From Oreohelix idahoensis (lineage: Eukaryota > Mollusca > Gastropoda > Stylommatophora > Oreohelicidae): a stretch of DNA of 64,000 bases. Under the pieces are notes generated by a model that saw only the letters and a list, made by a program, of their open reading frames with translations, was not told the origin of the DNA and did no database searches. Location: the NCBI GenBank assembly GCA_024509875.1, contig JAMPIV010004254.1:248001-312000 (forward strand). Direction: 5' to 3'. The position numbers and the translations under genes were made by a program. The stretch's first letter is position 1; every line of letters starts with the position of its first letter. Below, in pieces: positions 40,901-51,065 of the stretch.

Positions 40901-41376
40901 AAATTCAACGACGTTTTTTTAAAATTTCATAACTGTGATACGACCTGGAATTGTTTATCTAAAATTCCATTTACTTTTCCAAGACTTCATGACACAAGGG
41001 AACCCTGTCGTTATTACTGCTTGCCCTCGAAAGTGTTACCACAGGTCAGAATATAGTATTTTATTTTCTAGAGACTGATGATGATGGTGATGACAGAAAC
41101 AGGATAGATGTTGCTGTACGTCTAGAGACCTGTGATCGGGAAACTTAGTAGAGTTGATGGTGCCAATAAAAATTATAACATTTTGATATATACCTCTAGT
41201 GTGTAGCTGATGTCAATGATGCTGCAGCCAACCAAATATGATGGGGGCAGTGATGGAAGAACTAAACGTTCCCCTTCCCATGAGTCACTGCTACCAGGGT
41301 CTAAACTTCCATGTTGTAGTCTGGCTACTTGACGTGTCACTGAGCGAGATTTGTGGGGTGTGTGAAAGCTTATTGT
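34740..41376 (-). CDS. Arrestin domain-containing (alpha-arrestin, ARRDC-like) protein, 3' part of gene, 3 exons
   Basis: Minus-strand exons 41376-41194, 39167-38993 and 34903-34740 join with GT-AG introns and compatible phases (0, then 1) into 173 residues ending in TGA. The translation contains 'LPSLPPSYLVGCSIIDISYT' and 'MTVPLEIIIGTIPLHST'. The PPS-x-L-x-GC-x-II-x-(I/V)-x-Y-x-L block followed by PLxIGTIPL is the C-terminal half of the arrestin C domain of ARRDC proteins. The tail has 'YRLPHYLPPTF' (proline/tyrosine-rich, though no exact PPxY) and an acidic 'HDDEDDQC'. ARRDC proteins are adaptors in receptor trafficking and ubiquitin ligase recruitment. The arrestin N domain exons should lie right of 41376 and were not found. 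Introns are filled with transposons. Confidence 0.8.
35945..36170 (+). repeat. Dispersed repeat R3, copy 2
   Basis: Collinear with 27410-27640: 'ttgtttgggttttaaaac', 'caatatttttacact', 'ttttgacaggtttttcatctc' and 'ctgtggggtcagcaagtatg'. Confidence 0.65.
37440..37775 (+). pseudogene. LINE-H 3' fragment (C-terminal zinc-finger-like block)
   Basis: Encodes 'VVIFRLHTGHNRLRYHL', 'KLKIGTTDQCNCGTDKMTAE' and 'HLLQSCPTFAEQRKRIW', then stops and ends in gaagaagaagaa. The C-x-CG ... TAEHLLQ-x-CP block is the C-terminal signature shared with LINE-D, LINE-E and LINE-G in this window. It is 5'-truncated within the RNase H downstream region. Confidence 0.82.
38205..38426. mobile_element. 222-bp MITE with 31-bp perfect TIRs and TA duplication
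   Basis: 'cagggtgtttataaagtcgc' at 38205 and its reverse complement ending at 38426 are part of a perfect inverted repeat of at least 31 bp. TA flanks both sides (38203-38204, 38427-38428), as for Tc1/mariner-type elements. No coding capacity. Its TIR is unrelated to those of the Tigger and mariner elements in this window. Confidence 0.92.
38993..39167 (-). CDS. Alpha-arrestin exon: end of the arrestin C domain
   Basis: Minus-strand acceptor 'ttcatgaacag' before 39167 and donor 'gtaagttt' after 38993. It encodes 'LRVFPTGPAFQMTVPLEI' and 'IIGTIPLHSTLERY', the diagnostic arrestin IGTIPL motif, then a Gly/Ser-rich segment. Phase 0 in, one base out. Confidence 0.85.
39168..39689 (-). other. Alpha-arrestin intron, left part
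   Basis: No firm feature. A stretch around 39220-39350 ('ggtaaaggtagtctcattgc', 'gggtgaccagttcccgtcc') looks repeat-like in composition, but no second copy was found in the window. Confidence 0.4.
39690..40300 (-). pseudogene. LINE reverse transcriptase relic (minus strand) split by a G24 run
   Basis: On the minus strand, 40230-40150 reads 'NGYTDTTIHKGGTPGCLEHA', and after a gap 39925-39735 reads 'VGNTVGCTVSPILFMMAI' and 'GGCQMPPLKAFINDTSSD'. This resembles a widespread non-LTR RT with xxQVGxTxGCTxSPILFxxAM, a GxPGCLEH block upstream and PPLKAFxDD as catalytic box (here IND, so damaged). Stops and the guanine homopolymer interrupt it. Confidence 0.6.
40028..40051 (+). repeat. Homopolymer of 24 guanines
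   Basis: An uninterrupted G run inside the LINE RT relic. It may form a G-quadruplex, and its length is probably unreliable in the assembly. Confidence 0.9.
40432..40689 (-). pseudogene. LINE-G 3' fragment with 10-bp TSD
   Basis: 'tataacgtat' flanks it at 40422-40431 and 40690-40699. The minus strand encodes 'RYHLYHKFKIGATDLCTCGT', 'MTVEHLLQYCPAYSNERRSI' and ends 'ggcgaacgaggaagaagaag'. It is a short, severely 5'-truncated insertion of the same LINE group as LINE-D and LINE-E. Confidence 0.87.
40700..41193 (-). other. Alpha-arrestin intron, right part
   Basis: AT-rich with no recognised element. A Gly/Asp-like 'gatgatgatggtgatgac' tract lies near 41078. Confidence 0.5.
41194..41376 (-). CDS. 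Alpha-arrestin exon: arrestin C domain
   Basis: Minus-strand acceptor 'tgaattttgcag' before 41376 and donor gtatat after 41194; phase 0 at both ends. It encodes 'TISFHTPHKSRSVTRQVARL', a Gly/Ser/Asp linker, then 'LPSLPPSYLVGCSIIDISYT', typical of ARRDC C domains. Confidence 0.85.
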
Positions 41377-41697
41377 CTGCAAAATTCATATACATAACAA
41401 CAGATTTTTTAAATCAGTAAGCCTTGACTTTAAATATTTCAAAAACTTAAATCTCAAGTGTCTTTAATAGATACACTTTGTTCGTAAACAGTTAAATGTT
41501 TTAACACATTCTAGCCCAGACAATTGTTAAATGTTTACCAAGGCACCAATATAGATAGCATTTTTTTCCCCAATGGGGCTGAAGAATATTTTGAAGTGTT
41601 GCAAGTTTTAAATGCAACAACTAAATTTGTTTTGTATCGTGTAAAGTGAGGGCATGAAAAAAAATATGAGTAAAACCTCAAGCGCCCTTGGGAGAAT
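41377..41697 (-). other. Spacer between alpha-arrestin exon and LINE-D
   Basis: Presumed intron of the alpha-arrestin gene. Nothing recognised. Confidence 0.5.
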
Positions 41698-42938
41698 TTC
41701 TTCTTCTTGTTCGTTTGCCCTCAGACTTCTGCATTAATTCTTCTTCTTCTTCCGTCCTTAGCCACCGACCGTCAAAGCAGTCAGTGGCCATTACGCCTAG
41801 TGGCGTCTTAGGGCAACAGCAGATAGGTTTTCTTTGCCATTGTCTCCCATCACACCTATTGGCGTCTTTAGGGCAACGGCAAATCAATCCATCTGCTGCT
41901 GTTTCCGTAATCGAAGTGACTGGCAAACGGGTGATCAGCCCGTTGGTCTGCATTAATGACTCTAATAAAAGCAGAAGTCAGCTCAAGGTTCCTGACTCTC
42001 CAAACAGTTTTTCGTGGAGAGAAGTGAATTGTTGCCATTTGCCACTCCGTTCACTGCTGTAAGTTGGGCAGGACTGGAGCAGATGTTTGGCTGTCATGGG
42101 GCTGGTGCCACAGGAGCAGAGATTTGTTGGACCAGTCCTGTACTTGTGATATAGATGATACCTCAACCTATTGTGGCCAGTGCATAAGTGGAAAATGATG
42201 ACCTAGTCTCGCCTTGATAGCTGATGATAGGCATCATCTGTTATGTGACCTGGGTGTTCTCTGTCCCATTTGGACTTAGTTTGGCTTTTATAGTTGTTTT
42301 AGCCATTTCATAAGTTGTCTTTATATCATTTTGTTGCGATGCTCCCCCTTTAGCAAGTTTATCTGCCTCTTCGTTGCCTGGAATGTTACAATGGGCTGGT
42401 ATCCACTGGACTGTGCACTTGTTGAAGTATCTGGCCAGGCTTTCAAGTGAGTTCATCAGATCTTTCAATCCTTTAGCATGATGGCTTTTCAGGACTGTTA
42501 TTATTGAAGTTATTGCAGTATTTGCTAGTGGCAATTGCCATAGAGTGAATTCTATTCTTTAATTCAATGAGGATGCCAGCTCCCCCATTTTCAGTTGCAT
42601 GTTTTGCTGAACTATCGGTATATGCATGTGTCCAGAGCTATGCTGGACATTTTTGGTCAATATACTTGGTTGTCTTTTCCCTGTGTATTTTCAGGCCCAC
42701 TTGTTGTGACCTCTCATCAAAAATTTTCATTGGTTGCTATACACTTTCTTTGTGTTTCCCTCTGAATTCCTTGACTTTCAATGTCTGGAATATCAGATTT
42801 TAGATCAGGAAATCATCTTCTTTTCCACAGTGGGATAACTGTGCTTGGTGGAATTTTCTTTGCGATTGAGTTTGCTAGCATGGTATCTTTGTTAATTTTT
42901 TTTTCCTTTTGCCTGGGCAATAAAATTAGTTTGCTTGA
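41698..42938 (-). pseudogene. LINE-D, 3' half: RNase H and C-terminal domain (minus strand)
   Basis: On the minus strand from about 42665: 'AYTDSSAKHATENGGAGILI' (RNase H first Asp), 'CTVQWIPAHCNIPGNEEADK' (His/Asp block), then 'RYHLYHKYRTGPTNLCSCGT' and 'MTAKHLLQSCPTYSSER', ending at a (TTC)n tract (41698, GAA tail on the minus strand). Frameshifts and stops interrupt it. It is cut on the right at 42943 by the Gmr1-like element, beyond which it resumes at 52836, and near its 3' end by SINE3 (41739-41946). Confidence 0.82.
41739..41946 (-). mobile_element. SINE3 copy 1, with 11-bp TSD
   Basis: 'tctgcattaat' occurs at 41728-41738 and 41947-41957. The element reads on the minus strand from 'ccaacgggctgatcacccg' to a GAA tail and is nearly identical to 43221-43425. 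It contains two internal copies of a 'gttgccctaa-gacgcca' block. Confidence 0.9.
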
Positions 42939-42943
42939 ACCTG
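42939..42943. repeat. Target site duplication (acctg), left of the Gmr1-like element
   Basis: The same five bases occur at 52831-52835, right of the 3' LTR. Confidence 0.88.
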
Positions 42944-44156
42944 TGTTACGTCCTTTTTGGGTCCTTAACAGTATTAAAGTAGACACGGGTCTTACTCCTG
43001 TTAAGAGGGTACGCATCAACAAATGTGGTAAGAATATATTTGTAATTAAATTCATCGCGCACGGAAGCACACATATTTGCGCGTGGGTATTTTTGCGTTT
43101 TGTTGCTAAACACAAGATGACGCAGTGACCTCAGAGAGAGATGTAATGGCTGTGATGGAAGTCAGACGTTGGTCTGTTTGTTCGAGGCCCATATTATGGG
43201 TAAACTACTGTTGATGCCTACCAACGGGCTGATCACCCGTTTGCCAGTCACTTTGATTACGGAAACAACAGCAAATGGATTGATTTGCCGTTGCCCTAAA
43301 GACGCCAATAGGCGTGATGGGAAACAATGGCAAAGAAAACCTATCTGCTGTTGCCCTAAGACGCCATTAGGCGTAATGGCCACTGACTGCTTTGACGGTC
43401 GGTGGCTAAGGACGGAAGAAGAAGAACTGTTGATGCCTATATTATACGGCCTTCCATGTGGAAGCTATCGCCGTGAGGATTGAACAGTAAGTCATTTAAG
43501 CTAAATGAAAAATATATATTATGTTTTCGACATATTGAATCTAGTCAGAACATTCAATGGGGAATTGTTGACCCTTCATTAGGGTGTACTGAAATGGATT
43601 GAAGATGGAGTGAAGTTATTGAATCCAGCCGATTATTTTCAAGTACGTGCCGCTTGGAAGCATTGTATTACAAACGTGAATACATATATAAAGTATATTT
43701 TTCACCGTCCTATGGATTACGGCAGATGATGAGAGGTCAGTCAAAGTCAGGACTTAGGATTTTATTTGCACTGTTTATTATGATGCCTCAAATATGAACA
43801 TTGATGCTTTACTTACGATGTCCTGTCGTATGTTCTTTAATACGACTATCATGAGACTATCCGATCTGAACAGTGATAATATATTGACATTTCTCCATGT
43901 TTATTAATATGCAAACCGTCAATGTCAGAGGATGTATACTCTGCTCGTCTCATCGTACGTCCAACGTTATTGTCAAAATAAACCTTGTAAACTAACCCAA
44001 GAGTTCCAGGGTGCTTCATTTGGCACTAGCATTAGTTGACGTGCCCTGTTCATGTTCCTGTTGCCTGATCGCCACATAACCTAATAACATTCGTGTGTCA
44101 GCACAAGGTAGTAGTCATCAACAACAAAAACCACTACTACAGTTTAAAGTACTACA
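42944..44156 (+). repeat. 5' LTR of the Gmr1-like element
   Basis: 1213 bases including 219 added by SINE3 and its duplication; without them about 994, close to the 3' LTR (1003). It begins tgttacgtcc and ends agtactaca. Confidence 0.9.
43221..43425 (+). mobile_element. SINE3 copy 2, inside the 5' LTR, with 14-bp TSD
   Basis: 'actgttgatgccta' flanks it at 43207-43220 and 43426-43439, while the other LTR has this sequence once (near 52090), an exact empty site. The 205-base element begins ccaacgggct and ends in gaagaagaa. Internal duplication as in copy 1. Confidence 0.95.
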
Positions 44157-45188
44157 GTTTGGCGGCCATTCAATGGGGAATCAGAGCGAGTCCCATGGAA
44201 GAATCGTGTGAAATTTCGGGTCCTTTCAAGGCGACAACATCTTGGGTTTGGGATCAAATATAACGGTCATCTGAGGTCAAGGTCAATGGTCGACCCCAAC
44301 TGCCACCATCAACGTTGGACATTGGCATTGTTTTACGTTTACTTATGTATTATGGCTCATGTATGCAGCGACCGAATGCCAAAATCGCAAGTTTTGTGAG
44401 GGCAGGACAATTTTTCTTCAAGAAAAGATAAGTAAAATTGAGTGTGTTCTATCACCGCGCATGCTTAGCTGAGCCTCCCTTTAATATGTCCATTTGTATA
44501 TTCTATGTTTTATGTTCCATGTTTCATGTGAGTGGTTATGTTTGGCGGCTCGCGAAGGAAACATCCCAGATTCACCCCAGGGCCTTCGTGAGTGTTCTGT
44601 AGGGACACCTTTTACAGACTTTCCGCAGTGGAATGTTCCAACACATAAGTGTTGAAGGATTTTTGAGTCCACTGTGTTTGGTTGTCTGTGACAACTAATT
44701 GTTTAGCTGTATCGTCGAGTTTTTATTATTGTTTTCGTAGAAATTTCTTATATGTACCTTATTTGCATGATGTATTTTGTTTGTAAACGTCATCCTCAAT
44801 CTAACTTTCACTTAGTTGTATACACCATTTGTGTTTATACCTTGTGTTGTCACTTGTCTTGTCATTTTTTCTTCGCAGTTGTCATTGCATTCTTTGCAAA
44901 ATTTTCTTTTTAGTTCTACTTTGTGTTTCATTTGATTCCTGCGAACGTAGTCATTCATTTTTTAATATCTTGTCCTTGTCACTATTGTCTCCATTGTTTA
45001 TTTCTGTTGTACTCTGATAATATTTTAATGCATAATTTGATTCTTTGATTAATAACATTAATAATTAGCAAGTATTTGGTGCAGTTCTATGGACAGGAAC
45101 TTATTGCACTTATAAGAGAGTAATAAATTATAAATCATTTGATAAAATCTTTCTAAGGAAGTAAGATTACAAATACACATTTGTCATA
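44157..45188 (+). other. Gmr1-like element leader with candidate primer binding site
   Basis: 'tggcggccattca' starts at 44160, three bases after the LTR, as expected for a tRNA primer site (tRNA not identified). The rest of the roughly 1-kb leader up to the gag start has no recognised coding. Confidence 0.55.
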
Positions 45189-46100
45189 ATGGCAACTTTG
45201 GATTATTTTATTAAGCAAGCTAAAGCCCTTGGTATGGCTCCTGAAGAAGTAAAACAATTCGCAACTGTCGAATATGACAAGGCTCAAAAGCTAGAAGCAA
45301 AAAAATTAGAGGCGGAAGACAAAAGACTTCAGATTGAACTTGAGAATAAGAAAATGGAAATAGAAAATTAGCCGCTGAAGAAAATGAAAGAAAACTTCAG
45401 ATGGAACTTGAGAGTAAGAAAATGGAACTTGAAAATAGGAGATTGGCAGCTGAAGAAAATGAAAAAAGATTTCAGCTTGAGTCTGCTGAAAATGAAAGAA
45501 GATTTCAGCTTGAGGCTGCTGAAAATGAAAATAAAAGACAACGCCATTACTTGCAGGCGAAATTGAACAGTATTTAATCTGTTGAAAGACACTGACAAAA
45601 TTGATTTATTGTCAGAGCTGCTTTGCTTAAAAAATTTCAACACTAAAATTTAAATCCAAACCTGAAAGTAGTGAGTTAGTTGAATATCTCTTGTCAAAGA
45701 GGAATTGCCTGTTGCATTTGCCATGCAACAAGGAAATCGTTCCCGTCATCGCTCTCTCAGTAATGATAGGAACTTTAAAAAGGGAGATAACAAGAATTAC
45801 AATTCTTTTAAATGGAAATCATTTCGACATGGATCTCCTTATAATCAAAATTGGGGTCAATCTCACAGATCACGGGATTTTAATAGGAATGATCCTGGAA
45901 ATTATCAAGGTAATAATTACAACAATAATTGGCAATCCAGATCAAATTTTGCTAATAACCGACATACTTCTCCAAACAAACAATATGGTCAAATGGACAA
46001 TAGTCATAACAATAATTGGCGAGCTAACCAAAATGGTAATCCCAATAGAAATAATAATTATAGCAGTTTTAGAGACAACAGTCAAAATCGATCTTGAGGT
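45189..46100 (+). pseudogene. Gag of the Gmr1-like element, broken
   Basis: Starts 'MATLDYFIKQAKALGMAPEE' and runs into a Lys/Glu-rich coiled coil that reaches a stop at 45369-45371. The coil pattern continues in other frames to about 45590. A capsid domain is largely missing, and an Asn/Arg-rich basic region (45705-46097, 'NNYNNNWQSRSNFANN') follows. No CCHC knuckle was seen. The deletion and stop mean no functional Gag. Confidence 0.7.
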
Positions 46101-46148
46101 AGCGATAGATCTTCCAACGGTAGATCGCATCATCAGACAAATTCTGCT

Positions 46149-46850
46149 TTGCAGGATACACAGGTTAATTTAGATCAGGATACGAATGTTAATCCTCATA
46201 TTGCATCGTCTTGTTCTCTTGATTTTGAGCAGGCTAAACTTTGCCATGAATGCATAACTTTATTCCAGCACAAGGCGATCACTACGCTGAGTTGTGGACA
46301 TGTGTTGCCAAGCCTTCCTGCGATGTCTACGGCTATGTTAGCTTCGACACATGATGGAACAGGGTCCCTTAAATTACATAACGGATTTGTTAATGGAATT
46401 TCTGTCTCTGTTCTTTTCGATACAGGTTGTAGCACCATCGGCGTCAGACATTCGTTAGTCCACCCGTCATGTGCAATAGGGAAAACTCTGAAGTGCATCA
46501 CATTTGGCGGCACAGTTGAGACTTTTCCTACAGCAATCATTGATATAAATACACCATTTTTTACAGGGAAATAACATGCCTGTCCCCTTCCTGCGCCAAT
46601 TAGTGATTTGATAATTGGTCGCATACATGGGATTAAAGAGTGTACCCCACAGCAAATTGCTGCTTGGGAAAAGCAACATATGCATTCTGCCAATGCAGTT
46701 GTCACTAGAGCGCAAGCTAAGGATATGTTGCAAAGTACACCAACAATATCTTCTGTCAATAATAATGATGATGTTGACTCTCCTATATCACGTGAGTCTT
46801 TTATAGCATTACAACAAAATGATGCTTCAATTTAAAAAAAATTTCAATTA
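46149..46850 (+). pseudogene. Protease region of the Gmr1-like element
   Basis: Contains 'SVSVLFDTGCSTIGVRHSLV' with the DTG retropepsin triad, preceded by a His/Cys-containing segment ('LCHECITLFQHK'). A TAA at about 46572 and another at 46833 interrupt the frame on the way to integrase ('PISDLIIGRIHGIKE' between them). Confidence 0.75.
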
Positions 46851-46910
46851 GCTAAGAATACTACAAACAAAGAAACAAACTCTAGACATAGTTTTGTACT
46901 GAAGAATGGT

Positions 46911-48040
46911 GTGTTAGTGAGAGTGGTACGTGATACTACGTCATCCGTACGGTCTCAAATTTTAGTGCCTTCTACAATGAGAGCTCGTATATTGCGTCAT
47001 GCTCACGACTCTCAATGTGCAGGTCACATGGGTTTTTCACGCACCAAATCCAGAGTGCTATCTGCATTCTATTGGCCAGGTGTCCATAGAGATGTTAATA
47101 TCTACTGTCGTTCCTGCATTACATGTCAAGAGGTTAAGGTTCGTGGTCCATACCACGCAGCTCCTATTCAAGCTGCTGACATTCTAATTCGACCATTTGA
47201 GAAAATGGCAATTGACATTATTGGTCCTATCCAACCTTCTGCTAGAGGACATACACATATTCTCACTTGTATTTATATGTGTACTCGTTGGCCTGAGGCT
47301 ATACCTCTAAAGAGTACTTCATCTGCTAGTGTTGCAGATGCACTATGGTTAATTTTTTCGCGTTTAGGTTTTCCACGTAAAATATTATCTGACCATGGTG
47401 TTTAATTTATATCTGAATCAATGTCTCAAGTCATGGCTATGTTACATATCGACAGATCTCTCAGTAGCATCTATCACGCAATGTCGAATGGTTTAATTGA
47501 GCTTCAAAATAGGACACTCAAACAGTTATTTGGTAAAATTACTGAGGATCATCCTCAAGACTGGGATAGAGTCCTACCCGCTGCTCTCTTTGCTTATCGA
47601 GAGGTGCAAAATGAAGCTACAGGTTTTTCACCATTTCAACTCGTCTTTGGTGTTCAACCTCGTGGTCCTATGTCGTTACTTCACGACCTACTCACGGAGG
47701 AGGATATTACAAATGACACTCAATCCTCTTATGAATATGTAATTTCTTTGAGGGAAAAAATATAGATGCATGTAGGTTAGCTACCACATTATCTGAATTA
47801 GCAAAAGAAAAAGCTAGACTTTTTGCTAATAAATATCGTCGTCTTCGCCAGCTTTTTCCTGGTGACGAGGCCTGTGTATTACCCCCTCGTAAAGACAATC
47901 GTTTACTCATTGCTTGGAAAGGCCCTTTCAAAATAATTTCTAGAATTTCTGATGTCGATTACATTGTCGATATCATGGGCAAACATAAAACCTTTCACAT
48001 AAATATGTTAAAGGAATTTCATTCTCGTCCTGACTATCTT
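46911..48040 (+). pseudogene. Integrase of the Gmr1-like element (upstream of RT)
   Basis: The HHCC finger is visible ('LRHAHDSQCAGHMGFSRTKS', 'CRSCITCQEVK'). The catalytic core has 'MAIDIIGPIQPSARGHTHIL' (first Asp), 'PRKILSDHGV' (second Asp, then a stop) and 'SNGLIELQNRTLKQLFGK' (Glu). The C-terminal part has 'FPGDEACVLPP' and 'LLIAWKGPFKIISRI', a GPY/F-type module, then 'HINMLKEFH'. Stops at 47403-47405 and 47763-47765 break it. Its place ahead of RT defines the unusual domain order of the element. Confidence 0.88.
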
Positions 48041-49336
48041 CAGTCAGTGTTTCAAGCAACTGACGACCATACATCTTGTCTTCATCATTATACCACTTTG
48101 TCGGTTATTCAGGAAGAAGAGTCTTCTTTTCAGGATGTACCTTTACCTATACCGGTAGTGCCACTTCATTCAACAGAAAATTGGAATGATGTGTCTATTT
48201 CTCCTGACCTTTCGGCTGATCATCGTCAGCAAGTATCGTCTCTTCTTCAATCCTATCAGGATGTCCTCACTGACATCCCCGGTCGTACGTCTGTCATTCA
48301 ACATGACATTTTATTGACCGACGACACACCTATTCGGGTCCGTCCATATCCCATTCCTCTTCACTTTCGATCTCAGGTTGATAAGGAATTGGATGAGATG
48401 CTTCAATTAAAAATAATTGAACCATCCACTTCACCATATTCTTCTTCGATGGTTATTATTCGTAAGAAAGATAATAACATCCGACTTTGTGTTGACTCGT
48501 AAGTTAAATAAAGTTACACAATTTGACGCGGAACCATTACCACTTTTGGAAGATTTACTGGTTAAACTTTCTAAATCTATTTTCTTTACTAAATTAGATT
48601 TGTCAAAGGGCTATTGGCAAGTCCCCTTGACAGATCGTGCAAAGCCACTCACTGCTTTTTCTACTCCTCGTGGTCTTTTCCAATGGAATTTTATGCCATT
48701 TGGACTAGTAAACGCTCCTGCCACCTTTGTGCGCATGATGCGTCGTATTTTATCACATCGTTCCGATGTCATTGCCTATATCGATGACATTTGCCTTTTT
48801 AGTGACTCATGGGATGATCATTTTCGTGGATTGAACACATTATTGTCCACTTTACGTTTGTATAACCTAACGGCTAAACCATCTAAAGCATTTGTTGGTT
48901 TTCATGACATATCATTTTTAGGTCACCGTGTTGGTCACGGTCTTTTACATACTGAGGACAGTAATGTTTCTAAAATCCTGAATATCACAACACCTAAGAC
49001 TAAGAAACAAGTAAGGAGTCTTTTAGGTCTAATACAATTCTATGGGAGATTCATTCCTCATTTATCTACCATCACTGCACCTTTCTCTACTTTGTTAAAG
49101 AAGGGCGCAGCTAACATGATTCGGTGGTCGCAAGAACATCAAATCACGTTGGATATCATTAAATCATACTTTTCTAATGCACCTGTCTTACGGTTACCTA
49201 ATGCGGACCTACCTTTCATCCTCCGCAGTGATGCATCAAATTTTGGCATAGGAAGCGCATTACTTCAAGAATACTTAGGTACATTGCATCCTGTCATGTA
49301 CGTGTCCAGAAAACTAACGCCTACAGAAAAGAATTA
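47975..49336 (+). pseudogene. Reverse transcriptase and start of RNase H, Ty3/gypsy type
   Basis: After a linker continuing from integrase, 'SLLQSYQDVLTDIPGRT' and 'IRVRPYPIPLHFRSQVDKEL' open the RT. Then come 'IIEPSTSPYSSSMVIIRKKD', a one-base shift near 48500, 'FFTKLDLSKGYWQVPL' (motif A), 'FMPFGLVNAPATFVRMMRR', 'SDVIAYIDDICLFSDSWDDH' (YIDD catalytic box), 'SFLGHRVG', 'FYGRFIPHLS' and RNase H 'FILRSDASNFGIGSALLQEY'. The frame is cut at 49336 by the mariner insertion inside 'EKNY' and resumes at 50667. Confidence 0.9.
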
Positions 49337-50664
49337 CGAGGGGCGTTCAGAAAGTAATGCACCACATCGTTTTTCTCAGCTAATAATGAAGATAGAAGCA
49401 TGAAATTTTGCACACTTCAAATATGGCATGTGCCAATTGTGTGCACTAAATTGCACCGTAACCGGGCAAAAAATACGGCTGCACTAAACCGTTGAAATGG
49501 AGCGTGTTAGCAACTTGCGTTATAAACAGCGAATTGTGATAGAATTTCTCGTTGCAAAGGAAACTGTTGTGAATATTTACAAGCGTCTATATGATGTGTA
49601 TGGAAGTTTTGCAGTCGACAGGAGTACAGTCAGTAGCTGGGTTCAGAGAAACAGGAAGTGGAGATACGGAGTTACTTGATCGGCCGCGCTGTGGACGTCC
49701 TGCCACAGCCACCAACGCAGAAATGTTGAAATGCGCTGAGGGCATTATTCTTACTGATAGGTGAATCACTGCTCAACAATTGGCCTTACAGCTGTCAGTC
49801 AGCATTGGTAGTGCAAATGCAGTTATAAAAACTCTCGGATTTTCTAAGGTTTGCGCAAGATGGGTTCCTCGAAGTCTCACAAATGATCACCGATTGCAAA
49901 GGAAAGCAATTTCTTCTGAATTGTTGGAGCGTTTCAACGCTGATGGAGAGAACTTTTTGGCTAAGATCGTTACAGGCGACGAAACCTGGGCACATCATTT
50001 TGAACCTGAGACAAAAAGACAGTCAATGGAGTGGCATCATCCGCAATCACCAAGAAGAAAGAAATTCAAGACAATTCCTTCAGCTGGAAAGGTCATGATC
50101 ACTGTCTTTTGGGACATTAAAGGTGTGATTCTTGTGGACGTTATGCCAAGAGGAGAGACAATCAATTCGCAAGCTTACATTAAGATATTGAAAAAACTCA
50201 ATCAACGTTTTCGCAGAGTTCGGCCGCACAAGAATCCAGCAGACCTGCTTCTCCTTCACGACAATGCGCGCCCTCACACAAGTCTGGCAACACGGGAAGC
50301 AATCACCAAATTGGGTTGGACTGTACTACCCCATCCACCCTAAAGTCCCGATTTGGCAACCTCTGATTTTCATCTGTTTGGTCCACTTAAAGATGCACTC
50401 CGTGGGACAAGGTTTGAAGATGATGAAGGAGTGATTCATGCAGCAAAGAAATGGCTATATGGTCAAGACAAAATCTGGTACGGGCTAGGAATACATGCAC
50501 TTGTTTCGCGCTGGCATAAAGCCGTACAAGTTGATGGGGATTATGTTGAATAATACCGATGTTTACAATACATATCCATGTATATTGTATATAAATTTTA
50601 TGCTTTTTGAATAAACAGCTCCTGAGAAAAACGATGTGGTGCATTACTTTCTGAACGCCCCTCG
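49337..50664 (+). mobile_element. mariner-type DNA transposon with 43-bp perfect TIRs and TA duplication
   Basis: The first 43 bases (starting 'cgaggggcgttcagaaagta') and the reverse complement of the last 43 are identical. TA flanks at 49335-49336 and 50665-50666. The 1328-base length is typical of mariner. Host RNase H reading resumes directly after the right TA. The transposase is broken. Confidence 0.95.
49497..50553 (+). pseudogene. mariner transposase, frameshift and stop mutations
   Basis: N-terminal HTH ('NLRYKQRIVIEFLVAKETVV', 'STVSSWVQR'), a frameshift near 49670, a second segment 'LDRPRCGRPATATN', a stop near 49762, then the DD34D core: 'IVTGDETWAHHFEPETKR' (first Asp), 'LLLLHDNARPHTS' (second Asp), and 'HPP-stop-SPDLATSDFHLFG' where the usual Tyr before SPDLA is a TAA at 50341-50343 (third Asp in SPDLATSD). 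All three catalytic aspartates are present, but the protein cannot be made. Confidence 0.9.
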
Positions 50665-50666
50665 TA

Positions 50667-51065
50667 TTCTGTCTTGGACAGAGAGCTGTTAGCTCTAGTC
50701 TGGTCTATAACCAAGCTTCAACGTTTTTCATTAGGAGCACACTTTATTGTAGAGACCAACCAGCATGCTCTTACTGCTCTCAACAACAGAAATGTGAAGT
50801 CATCGAGATAAACCAGATAGGCAATCGCTCTGCAACCTTACAATTTTACAATCCGAGCAATACCAGGGTCTCAAAATGTTCTAGCAGACATCCTTTTGCG
50901 GTGTCCTTATGAGTCAAACGAGATTCTACGAAGAGTGACGCCTCTGCACGAACATTTCCTTAATTCTGACTCACTACTAAAGGAACTTTACGTCGTTCAG
51001 CGACACTATTATTATGAACTTGTTTTCTTTTTCACTGGTTGTGTATATACATTTACATTTGCTTA
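50667..51065 (+). pseudogene. RNase H remainder and pol 3' end of the Gmr1-like element
   Basis: Continues 'SVLDRELLALVWSITKLQRF' (RNase H Glu), 'FIVETNQHALTALNN' (the usual TDH changed to TNQ), two stops near 50810, then 'IRAIPGSQNVLADILLRCP' (final Asp region) and a short tail ending near 51064. Confidence 0.82.
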
